Shown here piece after piece: positions 54,873 through 62,964 of a stretch of 64,000 bases of DNA. The stretch is from Corallococcus sp. AS-1-6. Its GTDB lineage: Bacteria; Myxococcota; Myxococcia; Myxococcales; Myxococcaceae. The notes under the pieces were generated by a model. That model ran no database searches, had not been told where the DNA came from, and saw only the letters and a program-made list of their open reading frames with translations. The stretch is taken from NCBI RefSeq assembly GCF_020037015.1, contig NZ_JAIQDE010000002.1:186001-250000 (forward strand), read 5' to 3'. The first letter of the stretch is position 1; each line of letters starts with the position of its first letter. Made by a program: the position numbers and the translations under genes.

Positions 54873-56255
54873 ATGCCCACTGAAGTCGAGCCGACGCCCT
54901 CCCGGGAGCCGGGCCTGTTCCGCCTGACCTGGCCCATCTTCTTCGAAATCTTCCTCTTCATGCTGATGGGCACGGCGGACACGCTGATGCTCAGCGGCGT
55001 GTCGGACGCCGCCGTGTCCGCGGTGGGCGTCGTCAACCAGTACGTCTTCATCTGCATCCTGGTGATGGAGGTGGTGAGCCACGGCGCGTCCATCGTCGTG
55101 TCGCAGTACCTTGGCGCGAAGCGGAGCGCGGAGGCGGCGCGCATCGCGGCGCAGGCCATCACGATGAACTTCCTGCTGGGCCTGGCCGTGAGCGGCGGGC
55201 TGCTGCTGTCCGCGGACGCCATCCTGGGGCGGATGAACCTGGAGCCCCGGACGCTGGCGTACGCGAGCACCTACTGGCACATCGCGGGCGGCTTCCTGTT
55301 CCTCCAGGCGCTCATCAACGTCTTCTCCAGCCTCATCCGCACGTACGGCTTCACGCGGCAGTCCATGTACGTGGCCCTGGGCATGAACGTGGTGCACGTG
55401 GCGGGCAACTGGGTGCTCATCTTCGGGCACTTCGGCATGCCGGCGCACGGCGTGGCGGGCGCGGCCATGTCCACCGTCTTCAGCCGCGCGGCGGCGGTGG
55501 GCGTCTTCGCGTGGATGCTCTGGCGGGTGATGGACGTGAAGATGCGGCCCGGGCACTTCGTGGCGCTGACGCGCGAGTACGCGCGGAAGATCCTGCGCGT
55601 GGGCGTGCCGTCCGCAGTGGAGCAGATGACGTACCACGCGTGCCAGACGGTGTTCCTGTACTACGTGACGTACCTGGGCCCGGTGGCGCTGGCGTCGCGG
55701 CAGTACGCCAACGCCATGTCCCAGTACGTGTTCCTGTGCAGCCTGGCCATCGGCATGGGCACGTCCATCCTCGTGGGGCGGCTCGTGGGCGCGAAGCGGT
55801 CGCAGGACGCGTACGCGCGCGTGCTCAAGAGCCTCAAGTGGAGCATCGGCATCACGGTGGCGGTGGACGTGACGGCCATCCTGCTGCGCGAGCCGCTCAT
55901 CCGCCTCTTCACGCAGGACGGCGACATCCTGCGGCTCACCTCGCAGGTGCTCGTCCTGAGCCTGCTGCTGGAGACGGGCCGCTCGTTCAACCTGGTGCTG
56001 GTGAACGCGCTGCGCGCCGCGGGCGACGCCACCTTCCCGGTCATCATGGCGATGATCTCCATGGTCTGTATGAGCCTGCCCCTGGGCTACTACCTGGTGT
56101 TCCACCTGCACCTGGGGCTCGCGGGCGTGTGGCTGGCGGTGGCCGCGGATGAATGGACGCGCGGCCTGGCCATGTGGCTGCGCTGGCGCAGCCGCGCGTG
56201 GGAGCGCCAGTCGCTGGTGTCCCCGGCGGAGGCGCCGGTGGTGATGGCGCACTGA
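54873..56255 (+). CDS. MATE-family efflux transporter
   Basis: 460 residues, about twelve hydrophobic helices in two similar halves. It opens with PGLFRLTWPIFFEIFLFML and has the MATE-like GTADTLMLSGVSDAAVSAVG and VSHGASIVVSQYLGAKRSAE motifs, echoed in the second half by MGTSILVGRLVGAKRSQDAY. These proteins exchange Na+ or H+ for cationic drugs or metabolites across the inner membrane. It is flanked by hairpins or spacer on both sides, so it is probably a single transcription unit. The substrate is unknown. Confidence 0.9.
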   Translation: MPTEVEPTPSREPGLFRLTWPIFFEIFLFMLMGTADTLMLSGVSDAAVSAVGVVNQYVFICILVMEVVSHGASIVVSQYLGAKRSAEAARIAAQAITMNFLLGLAVSGGLLLSADAILGRMNLEPRTLAYASTYWHIAGGFLFLQALINVFSSLIRTYGFTRQSMYVALGMNVVHVAGNWVLIFGHFGMPAHGVAGAAMSTVFSRAAAVGVFAWMLWRVMDVKMRPGHFVALTREYARKILRVGVPSAVEQMTYHACQTVFLYYVTYLGPVALASRQYANAMSQYVFLCSLAIGMGTSILVGRLVGAKRSQDAYARVLKSLKWSIGITVAVDVTAILLREPLIRLFTQDGDILRLTSQVLVLSLLLETGRSFNLVLVNALRAAGDATFPVIMAMISMVCMSLPLGYYLVFHLHLGLAGVWLAVAADEWTRGLAMWLRWRSRAWERQSLVSPAEAPVVMAH

Positions 56256-56390
56256 AGAGGGCTTGGACGCGCGCCCGCCCTGCACGCCTGCACGGGGCGG
56301 CCGGGCGCGCTCCCTCCCCGGCCCCTTCCGCTGGACGCGGCGCATCCCACTTTTGGTGGGCCGCGTCACAGCCCAACCCGGGAGAGGCCC

Positions 56391-57614
56391 ATGCTCGCCG
56401 TCGTCTACAAAGAGAACAACCAGGTGAAGGTGGAGGAGGTCGAGGATCCGAAGCTGGAGTCTCCCACCGACTGCGTCATCCGCGTCACCTCCGCCGGCAT
56501 CTGTGGAAGTGATCTGCACATGTACGAGGGCCGCACCGCGTCCAAGGCCGGACAGGTGTTCGGCCACGAGAACATGGGCGTCGTGGAGCAGGTGGGCCCC
56601 GGCGTCAGGAGCATCAAGAAGGGCGACCGCGTGGTGCTGCCCTTCAACATCGCCTGCGGCACCTGCTTCGACTGCGTGCGTGGCCGCACGGAGGCGTGCC
56701 TCGTGGCCAACCCGGACGCCCCGCACGCGGGCTACGGCTACGCGGGCATGGGCCCGTACCTGGGCGGGCAGGCGGAGCTGCTCCGGGTGCCCTGGGCGGA
56801 CTTCAACTGCCTGAAGCTCCCCGGACAGCCGGGCGACGACCTGGAGGACGACTTCCTGCTCCTGTCGGACGTGTTCCCGACCGCGTACCACGGCACCGAG
56901 CTCGCGAACGTGCGCCCGGGCGCCACCGTGGCCGTCTTCGGCGCGGGGCCGGTGGGCCTGCTCGCCGGCTACTGCGCGCTCCTGCGCGGCGCCTCGGAGG
57001 TCTACGTGGTGGACAGCGTCCCGGAGCGCCTGGCCAAGGTGAAGGAGATGGGCGCCATCCCCATCGACTTCACGAAGGGCGACCCGGTGAAGCAGATTGT
57101 CGACCTGCGCCGCAACAACCCGCTCATCATGGGCGCGCTGCGCCCCGGTGAGGAGAAGGCCCTGGGCGTGATGTGCGGCATCGACGCCGTGGGCTACCAG
57201 TCTCGCGACATCCGGGGCGCGGACGCGCACGGCGGCCGGGAGAAGCCCACCCAGGTGCTGGAGCAGTTGGTGGAGCTGGTGAACCCCACGGGCTCCATCG
57301 GCGTCATCGGCGTCTACATCGCCCCGGACCCCGGCGCGCCGGACGAGAACGCCAGGCAGGGCATCTACCCGCTGCCCTGGGCCCAGGTGTTCGACAAGGG
57401 CATCACCGTGGGCACCGGCCAGACGCCGGTGAAGCGCTACAACCACTTCCTGAGGGACCTCATCATCGCGGGCCGCGCCAGGCCGAGCATGATCGTCAGC
57501 CACCGCCTGCCGCTGCACGACGCGCCGGACGCGTACAGGAAGTTCGACGCACGCAAGGACGGCTACACCAAGGTCATCCTCAAGCCCCAGCTCAGCCCCA
57601 AGGCTCGCGCGTAG
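56391..57614 (+). CDS. Zinc-dependent alcohol dehydrogenase, glutathione-independent formaldehyde dehydrogenase-like
   Basis: 407 residues of the medium-chain dehydrogenase family. The catalytic zinc site is built from GICGSDLHMYEGR and GHENMGVVEQVG. The structural zinc lobe reads ACGTCFDCVRGRTEAC. The NAD-binding fold has VAVFGAGPVGLLAG and then an acidic VVDSVPERLAKV. The long insertion with SRDIRGADAHGGREKPTQVL and the conserved SIGVIGVYIAPDPG are typical of Pseudomonas FdhA, where the cofactor stays bound and aldehydes are dismutated or oxidised. Other alcohol or sorbitol-like substrates are possible. ATG 56391 has GGGAG upstream. Confidence 0.9.
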   Translation: MLAVVYKENNQVKVEEVEDPKLESPTDCVIRVTSAGICGSDLHMYEGRTASKAGQVFGHENMGVVEQVGPGVRSIKKGDRVVLPFNIACGTCFDCVRGRTEACLVANPDAPHAGYGYAGMGPYLGGQAELLRVPWADFNCLKLPGQPGDDLEDDFLLLSDVFPTAYHGTELANVRPGATVAVFGAGPVGLLAGYCALLRGASEVYVVDSVPERLAKVKEMGAIPIDFTKGDPVKQIVDLRRNNPLIMGALRPGEEKALGVMCGIDAVGYQSRDIRGADAHGGREKPTQVLEQLVELVNPTGSIGVIGVYIAPDPGAPDENARQGIYPLPWAQVFDKGITVGTGQTPVKRYNHFLRDLIIAGRARPSMIVSHRLPLHDAPDAYRKFDARKDGYTKVILKPQLSPKARA

Positions 57615-57637
57615 GCGGCCACCCCTGTCCCCAGGTC

Positions 57638-57665
57638 CAATCCCCGGGGTGCGGACGCCCCGGGG
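57638..57665 (+). terminator. Hairpin after the dehydrogenase gene
   Basis: A perfect 10-bp inverted repeat, ATCCCCGGGG (57638-57647) and CCCCGGGGAT (57656-57665), with an eight-base loop. No strong T-run. It stands between the dehydrogenase stop and the start of the receiver gene. Confidence 0.6.
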
Positions 57666-57688
57666 ATCTGGCGGTATATGGTTTGACG

Positions 57689-58069
57689 GTGGTTGCCCTG
57701 GACAAACCTTCGACCGTGCTGGTGGTCGAAAGCTATGACGACCTGCGCGAGGCGCTGGCGGCCCTGCTCGTGCTGGAGGGCTACACGGTGTTGTCCGTGG
57801 CCACGGCGCCGCAGGCGATGGACGTGTTGTCCCGGCTCCCGGACATCCCCTCGCTGGTGCTCTTGAGCCTGATGCTGCGCAACCCGGAGGACCAGCGCTT
57901 CCTCACCCGGCTGCGCACCCTGGGCCTCACGTCGCGGCTGCCGGTGCTGGCGCTCACCGCGGACCCGGACCTCCAGGCGGCCCCGCCGGGGACGGTGGGC
58001 CTGCTGGGCAAGCCGGTGCGCACGGAGGTGCTCCTGGCCGCCGTGGACCGCTACCGGACCCGGCGCTGA
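57689..58069 (+). CDS. Receiver-like protein lacking the phosphorylatable Asp
   Basis: About 126 residues from GTG 57689 (ribosome site weak, start uncertain). The fold is a complete receiver (STVLVVESYDDLREALAALL, LVLLSLMLRNPEDQ, VLALTAD, GLLGKPVRTEVLL). However, the acidic pair after strand 1 is Glu-Ser, and the acceptor position after strand 3 is Ser60 (LVLLSLML where LVLLDLML is usual). The Thr and Lys-Pro are kept. It therefore probably cannot take phosphate from a histidine kinase and may act as a constitutive or ligand-controlled partner. No kinase or output domain is adjacent. Confidence 0.85.
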   Translation: MVALDKPSTVLVVESYDDLREALAALLVLEGYTVLSVATAPQAMDVLSRLPDIPSLVLLSLMLRNPEDQRFLTRLRTLGLTSRLPVLALTADPDLQAAPPGTVGLLGKPVRTEVLLAAVDRYRTRR

Positions 58070-58178
58070 GGCCCACGCTGGGGGTGGATGTAGGCATGGA
58101 AAGGCCGCAACTGCGGGCGGCGAGGGTCGATAATCCATCAACGTCCACCGTCTCGGTGGTTCGAGGGGGAGACCCGAC

Positions 58179-59204
58179 ATGTCCAGAATCGGTGAGTCGA
58201 TTGGCGGCGCCATCGCCGCGCGAGTGCAGCAGGCGCTGACCCCGCAGGTCCGCCCCACCCCGCCGCCCCCGGCGGCGCCGGTCGCGCGGCGTCCCGCGGA
58301 TACGTTCGAGTCCGCTCCGGCCGCCCGGCGGGGAGGCCCCGCGCTGGGGACGCCCGCGCCCGCGGCCACGCCCACCCCGGTGGGCACGTCCGGCACGGCG
58401 GTGCAGACGAACGGCGCCACGGTGGCGGACTACCAGGTGGGTCCTCCCCGGCGTCCGGACATCCACCACGACAACGGCTTCCTGCAGAACCCCAACGACC
58501 CCAACGACCCGAACCCCATCCCCACGGAGAGCCCGGGCCTGGGTGACTACGCGGCGCGGGCCGAGTGGGAGCTGAAGCTCAACGCCGCGCGCGCCGTCCA
58601 GGGCATCCCGGGCGTGCCGCACAACGACATCCCGGACGGCCTGGACACGTACGACCACTTCCTGCACGGCAACGGGGCGGACCGGCACTTCGACTACGAG
58701 CGCTTCGTCAGCACGGACCCCGCCGGCCAGGCGGTGCTCACCAACTCCACGCGCGACACGCAGCAGGCGGCGGAGGCGACCTACAACCAGATGATCGCCC
58801 AGGACCCGTCGCTCGCGGGCAAGCCGGTGACGTTCCAGATCACCGGCTCGCAGATTGGCGTGGGCTCCAGCGAGCAGTTCCCCTACCCGGAGACGGAGAA
58901 CTGGCAGAAGGCGATTGGCGGCCACTCCGTCTGGAACAGCGCGACGGTGACGGTCTATCCGCCGGAGACGCCGGGCGGAAAGCCCCGCTTCGAGATGGAC
59001 ATGACGCTCCACGCGGAGGACCGCTACAACTTCAACCCGGGCCAGGCGGACATCAACACCGGCACGCCGGACGCGGCCAACGGCCGGCTGGAGCGCACGG
59101 GCCTGGGGCACCAGTACACCAACTACGGCACGCTCCAGCGGCACGTGACGTGGGACCAGGGGAGCCCCGAGAATGCGACGTCGCGTCCCATCGGTGGCCG
59201 TTAG
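58179..59204 (+). CDS. Unknown protein with disordered N-terminus and conserved-looking C-terminal domain
   Basis: 341 residues from ATG 58179 behind GGGGGAG. The N-terminus is a short amphipathic helix (MSRIGESIGGAIAARVQQAL), then about 60 Pro/Ala/Arg-rich residues including RRPADTFES, then Asn/Asp/Pro repeats (NPNDPNDPNP). From about residue 115 a folded domain appears (YAARAEWELKLNAARAVQGI, TYDHFLHGNGADRHFDYERF, and the C-terminal HAEDRYNFNPGQADINTGT and RTGLGHQYTNYGTLQR). There is no signal peptide. The layout (short helix, disordered linker, compact C-terminal domain) resembles secreted or polymorphic effectors but proves nothing. It overlaps the next lipoprotein gene by 32 bases. I do not recognise the domain. 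Confidence 0.75.
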   Translation: MSRIGESIGGAIAARVQQALTPQVRPTPPPPAAPVARRPADTFESAPAARRGGPALGTPAPAATPTPVGTSGTAVQTNGATVADYQVGPPRRPDIHHDNGFLQNPNDPNDPNPIPTESPGLGDYAARAEWELKLNAARAVQGIPGVPHNDIPDGLDTYDHFLHGNGADRHFDYERFVSTDPAGQAVLTNSTRDTQQAAEATYNQMIAQDPSLAGKPVTFQITGSQIGVGSSEQFPYPETENWQKAIGGHSVWNSATVTVYPPETPGGKPRFEMDMTLHAEDRYNFNPGQADINTGTPDAANGRLERTGLGHQYTNYGTLQRHVTWDQGSPENATSRPIGGR

Positions 59205-59673
59205 GCGCACGCTGGCTACCACCCTGCTGACAGGGTGTGTTTCGCTGGCCTGCGACAAGCCCTCAGGGGGGAGTGCAACCATGACGACACAGACGGCCGC
59301 GCCTGCGGCGAAGACGGGAACGGACCTGGAGACGCTGGAGAAGACCGTGACGCTGCCGCGCCGCCCCCAGGCGGTGCAGTGGCGCCAGTCTCCGCGCGGC
59401 ATCCCCGGCGGGCTGGGCCCCACGGACACGCAGCTCCTCGCGGTGCTGGAGTACCCGGTCGCGGAGGCCCAGGCGCTCCAGGCCGCGCTGAAGCCCACGC
59501 GGCTGACGGTGAAGGTGGAGGACGGCGGGTGGCTGCCGGCGGCCACCCGGGAGGCGCTGAAGGGCGCCACCGCCTACGACGCGGCGCCCTTCTTCAAGGG
59601 CTCGCTGCGCCAGGGCACCGTGTTCCAGCTTCCCCAGTCGAGCACCTTCGTGCTGGTGCTCTTCAGCAGCTAG
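59173..59673 (+). CDS. Small lipoprotein coupled to the upstream unknown gene
   Basis: 166 residues. ATG 59173 lies inside the end of the preceding gene and has GGGGAG upstream, so translation is coupled. The signal is basic then hydrophobic (RRTLATTLLTGCVSLACDKP); the lipidated Cys is either Cys22 or Cys27. The mature domain is a small alpha/beta structure (LLAVLEYPVAEAQALQAAL, TVKVEDGGWLPAATREALKG, VFQLPQSSTFVLVLFSS). It could be an immunity or chaperone-like partner for the overlapping gene, which is inference from context only. Confidence 0.75.
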   Translation: MRRRVPSVAVRRTLATTLLTGCVSLACDKPSGGSATMTTQTAAPAAKTGTDLETLEKTVTLPRRPQAVQWRQSPRGIPGGLGPTDTQLLAVLEYPVAEAQALQAALKPTRLTVKVEDGGWLPAATREALKGATAYDAAPFFKGSLRQGTVFQLPQSSTFVLVLFSS

Positions 59674-59697
59674 CCTGTCCGCGCAGGAAGGCAGGAG

Positions 59698-59729
59698 GGG
59701 CCCGGCCGCGAACGCTCGCGTCCGGGCCC
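59698..59729. terminator. Bidirectional hairpin between converging genes
   Basis: A 14-bp inverted repeat with one mismatch (59698-59711 and 59716-59729, GGGCCCGG outer arms) around ACGC. It lies between the lipoprotein stop and the carboxylesterase stop. TTCT follows on the plus strand. Confidence 0.7.
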
Positions 59730-59744
59730 TTCTGCGTCCAGGGG

Positions 59745-61310
59745 CTACGGCGTGCCTTCGGGCCGGTTCTTCTTCTGGGGCGTGGCCCCCGTGTGGCGGA
59801 CGTTGCGCTGAGGGCCGGACCTGTTCCCCGCGCCGCTCTCCGGGCTGTTGATGATGCCGCTGGCGAGCAGGAAGGCGTTGAGGCGCAGTTGCATGAAGTT
59901 GTGCTCCACCTTCGGCGGCTGCTGCATGCGCAGGGTGCGGTCCTCCCCCTGCTGGTGCCTGGGCCACTCCGTCGCGGGCGCGGGCGCTCCGGCGCGGGCG
60001 AACTGGAGCAGCCAGCCGCTCACCTGGCGTGAGTACGCGCGGTCCTCGTCGGTGAGCACGTCCTGGGTGGGCGGGCAGCGGGCCACCGTGTCCAGGAAGT
60101 ACGGGATGTCCGCGCCGTGCGGGACGCCGTCGGGGAACTCCGGGCGCAGCCCGGTGGCGGTGTACTCGAAGTAGAAGCGCCACGCGTCGGAGACCTTGTG
60201 GTGCAGGTCCGCGATCTGCCGGGGGATGAGCGTGAAGACGATGTCTCGGCACACCTGCCGCGCCAGCTCCTCGTCCGGCGTCACGCCCGGGTAGAGCAGC
60301 CCGATGGGCACGTTGTTGTCCCGGAGCGCCTGGAGGATCTCCATGGGGTCGCGCCCCATGGCCTCCATCACGCTCACGTCGTCGCTGGTGCTGCCCAGGA
60401 TGAGCGGCACGCGCGCCTGCTGCTGCGCCTTGAACGTGGACAGGATGGACTGGGGCAGCACCTTGTCGCCGCACACCGCCACCGGCGCCAGCGAGTGCTC
60501 CGGCGGCTGCTGCCAGAAGGACTCCGCGGGCAACTGGCGCAGGCGCTCCGGCGTCGCGTCGCCGTCCGCCACGCCCATGCCGCGGATCAGCGCCTCGCCC
60601 CTGGCCCGCGCCTTCTCCAGCGGCATCTCGTCCAGGCCGTACACGCTCATCGCCACGCCCCGGTGGAACAGGGGCTTCGCGGCCTCCATGCAGAAGAGGG
60701 ACAGCACGCTCTTGGCGCCCGCGGACTGGCCGACGAGGGTGACGTTGGCCGCGTCCCCGCCGAACTTCGCGATGTTGCGGTTCACCCACTGGAGCGCTGC
60801 GACCTGGTCCAACAGGCCGAAGTTGGCCGCGCCGCCGCCCGGCTCCTTCAGGAGCGCCGGGTGGGCCAGGAAGCCCAGGTGGCCCAGGCGGTAGTTGAGC
60901 GTGACGAGGATGGCGTCCCGGGACGCCAGGGGCACGCCGTCGTACGGGGGCAGGCCGCTGGCGCCAATCACATACGCGCCGCCGTGGATCCACACGATGA
61001 CGGGCAGCTTCGCCTGGGGGTCCACGCGAGGCGTCCAGACGTTGAGGTAGAGGCAGTCCTCGCCCATCGGGTACGGGTCGCCGCCGCCGCCCGCGATGCA
61101 GCCCTCACGCGACTGGAGCGAGGACTTGCCGAACGTGGACGCCTGCCGCAGGTGCTTCCAGGGAATGACCGGAGCGGGAGGACGCCACCGCAGCGCGCCC
61201 ACGGGAGGCTGGGCGTAGGGGATGCCCTTGAAGGCATACACCCCTTCCTCGACGACGCCTTGGAGCTGTCCTTCGACGGTGCTGACGACGGGAGCCGACT
61301 GCTGGACCAT
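59745..61310 (-). CDS. Type B carboxylesterase
   Basis: 521 residues of the acetylcholinesterase/para-nitrobenzyl esterase family. Signatures: the N-terminal GVYAFKGIPYAQPPVGALRW, EDCLYLNVWTP, the oxyanion loop VWIHGGAYV, and the nucleophile elbow VGQSAGAKS with Ser196. The family Glu and His should lie in the C-terminal third, but I could not place them with confidence; PHGADIPYFL holds the likely His region. There is no signal peptide, so it is probably cytoplasmic. ATG 61310 has a G-rich but weak ribosome site. Acts on short-chain carboxylic esters; a natural substrate is not apparent. Confidence 0.9.
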   Translation of the reverse strand: MVQQSAPVVSTVEGQLQGVVEEGVYAFKGIPYAQPPVGALRWRPPAPVIPWKHLRQASTFGKSSLQSREGCIAGGGGDPYPMGEDCLYLNVWTPRVDPQAKLPVIVWIHGGAYVIGASGLPPYDGVPLASRDAILVTLNYRLGHLGFLAHPALLKEPGGGAANFGLLDQVAALQWVNRNIAKFGGDAANVTLVGQSAGAKSVLSLFCMEAAKPLFHRGVAMSVYGLDEMPLEKARARGEALIRGMGVADGDATPERLRQLPAESFWQQPPEHSLAPVAVCGDKVLPQSILSTFKAQQQARVPLILGSTSDDVSVMEAMGRDPMEILQALRDNNVPIGLLYPGVTPDEELARQVCRDIVFTLIPRQIADLHHKVSDAWRFYFEYTATGLRPEFPDGVPHGADIPYFLDTVARCPPTQDVLTDEDRAYSRQVSGWLLQFARAGAPAPATEWPRHQQGEDRTLRMQQPPKVEHNFMQLRLNAFLLASGIINSPESGAGNRSGPQRNVRHTGATPQKKNRPEGTP

Positions 61311-61446
61311 GTTTGGAACCCCCCACGAGGCCCGGCGCCAGGGCCGGGCCGGTGCGAAGTAGAGGGTCCGTCCATGCAAGTCAATGCATGGGCCTTCAAA
61401 GACAATCACCCGTCCGCCAGCCGACGCGGGCCCCGACTCCGGAGCA

Positions 61447-62964
61447 TCAGGGCAATGCCATACCGAGTTCCCGCAGGACGACCCGGGCGATGGCGTCGTA
61501 GTCCCCGTCGAAGTGGTGTCCGCCCTTGAGCAGCACGGCGCGGGCGCCGGGCACGCCGGCCAGCGTGGGACAGAGGCTGTCGGACAGCTCCTCGTCACCG
61601 TAGACGCAGAGCACCGGGGTCCCCTTCAGCGCCCGCACGTCCGGGAGCACAGCGGCCGTGGGCCGGCCCTTGCCGCCGAAGATGTCCGTGACGTGCACCT
61701 CGAACTCCGCCTCCTTGCCGGGCGCGAGCAGCACGGCCAGCCGCACGCGCCCGCGCAGGTCCTCCGGCAGGCGCGCGGCGATGGCCGGCACCACGTCCGC
61801 GCCGCGCGAGTAGCCCAGCAACACCACGCGCTGCTTGCCCCACGCGGCCAGGAAGTGGCGCAGCGCGCGGGCCACGTCCGCGGACGTCTCCTCCGGCGTG
61901 CGGCGCTTCCAGAAGTAGCGCAGCGAGTTGAAGCCCACGACGGGGATGCCCCGCGCCGCGAGCGACTCGGAGACGGACTGGTCCAGGCTGGCCCAGCCGC
62001 CATCGCCGGTGACGAAGAGCGCCAGCGTGTCGCCCGGGAGCTCCGGCGTGGCGGGGACCTCCACCAGCGGCAGCCCCTCCACCGACGTGTCCCCGGAGAG
62101 CCCCGGGGTGCCCGCGTCCGGCGGCGGCAGCGACTCCGAGGGGAGCGGCGCGGCGGCGGCGTCATGCGCGGCCAGCAGCGCCCCCCGCCACGTGTCCACC
62201 GGCATGCGGTCCAGCCCCGGCCCCGGCACCGTCAGCACGCGGGCCGTCGTCAGGGCGCGGGTGAAGTCGTGCGCCGCCTTCACCGGATGGGCCGGATCCT
62301 TCTCCGCGCCGAGCAGCACCCACGGCTGCTTCAGCGCCCGCGCGGGTGAGAGCCGCTCCCGTCTGCCTTTGTCCGCGCGCGAGCGCACGAGCCCCGCGCC
62401 CGGGCAGAAGGCCGCGGACGTCGTCAGCTCCGGCGTGAAGTCCACGCTCACCGCGCCCCGGAACGTGCCCGGCGGCGCCTGGGCCAGCGCCGCGTAGGCC
62501 AGCGCCGCGCCCGTGCCGTCCCCCACGAGGACGGGGTGCAGGTACTCGGGCAGCTCCGCGTGCCGCTGGTAGCCCTGGCTCAGGACCTCCAGGTCGCCCG
62601 CCGGATACGCGCACCGGGTGCCCTTCTCCAGGGCCCGCAGGTAGGCCCCGGCGTCCACCCCGAGCACCAGCGCGCCGTGCGACGCCAGCGCCAGGGACAG
62701 CTCCAGCGCCCTGCCCTGCTCCGCGGGCCCATCCGCCAGCAGGAGCACCACCGTCCCGGGCCTCCCCGGGGGCGTCACCACCGTCACGTGGCCCAGGCGG
62801 CCTCCGGGGTGCAGCGTCTCCACGCGCGGCGCCACCGGAGGCTGGGGCTCGGAGACCGCCACCGGGGCCGGCGCGACGGAGGGCGCCGCGCACGTGCGCG
62901 CCCCCAGGACGAGCGCCAGCGCCAGCACGGCCCCGACGCCGAACCACCGGGCGCGCTTCCTCAT
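61447..62964 (-). CDS. acvB: AcvB/VirJ-family periplasmic lipase-like protein
   Basis: 505 residues. The N-terminal RARWFGVGAVLALALVLGA is a signal or anchor, followed by a Pro/Val-rich linker. The first alpha/beta hydrolase-like half is degenerate. The second (about 270-505) is a VirJ domain with DTLALFVTGDGGWASLDQSV, VVGFNSLRYFWKRRTPEETS, the nucleophile motif LLGYSRGADVVP and a C-terminal LKGGHHFDGDYDAIA carrying the likely catalytic His. In Agrobacterium and Rhizobium AcvB hydrolyses lysyl-phosphatidylglycerol in the periplasm and is encoded right after lpiA. The same order and a four-base overlap occur here, which supports the assignment. Confidence 0.85.
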   Translation of the reverse strand: MRKRARWFGVGAVLALALVLGARTCAAPSVAPAPVAVSEPQPPVAPRVETLHPGGRLGHVTVVTPPGRPGTVVLLLADGPAEQGRALELSLALASHGALVLGVDAGAYLRALEKGTRCAYPAGDLEVLSQGYQRHAELPEYLHPVLVGDGTGAALAYAALAQAPPGTFRGAVSVDFTPELTTSAAFCPGAGLVRSRADKGRRERLSPARALKQPWVLLGAEKDPAHPVKAAHDFTRALTTARVLTVPGPGLDRMPVDTWRGALLAAHDAAAAPLPSESLPPPDAGTPGLSGDTSVEGLPLVEVPATPELPGDTLALFVTGDGGWASLDQSVSESLAARGIPVVGFNSLRYFWKRRTPEETSADVARALRHFLAAWGKQRVVLLGYSRGADVVPAIAARLPEDLRGRVRLAVLLAPGKEAEFEVHVTDIFGGKGRPTAAVLPDVRALKGTPVLCVYGDEELSDSLCPTLAGVPGARAVLLKGGHHFDGDYDAIARVVLRELGMALP

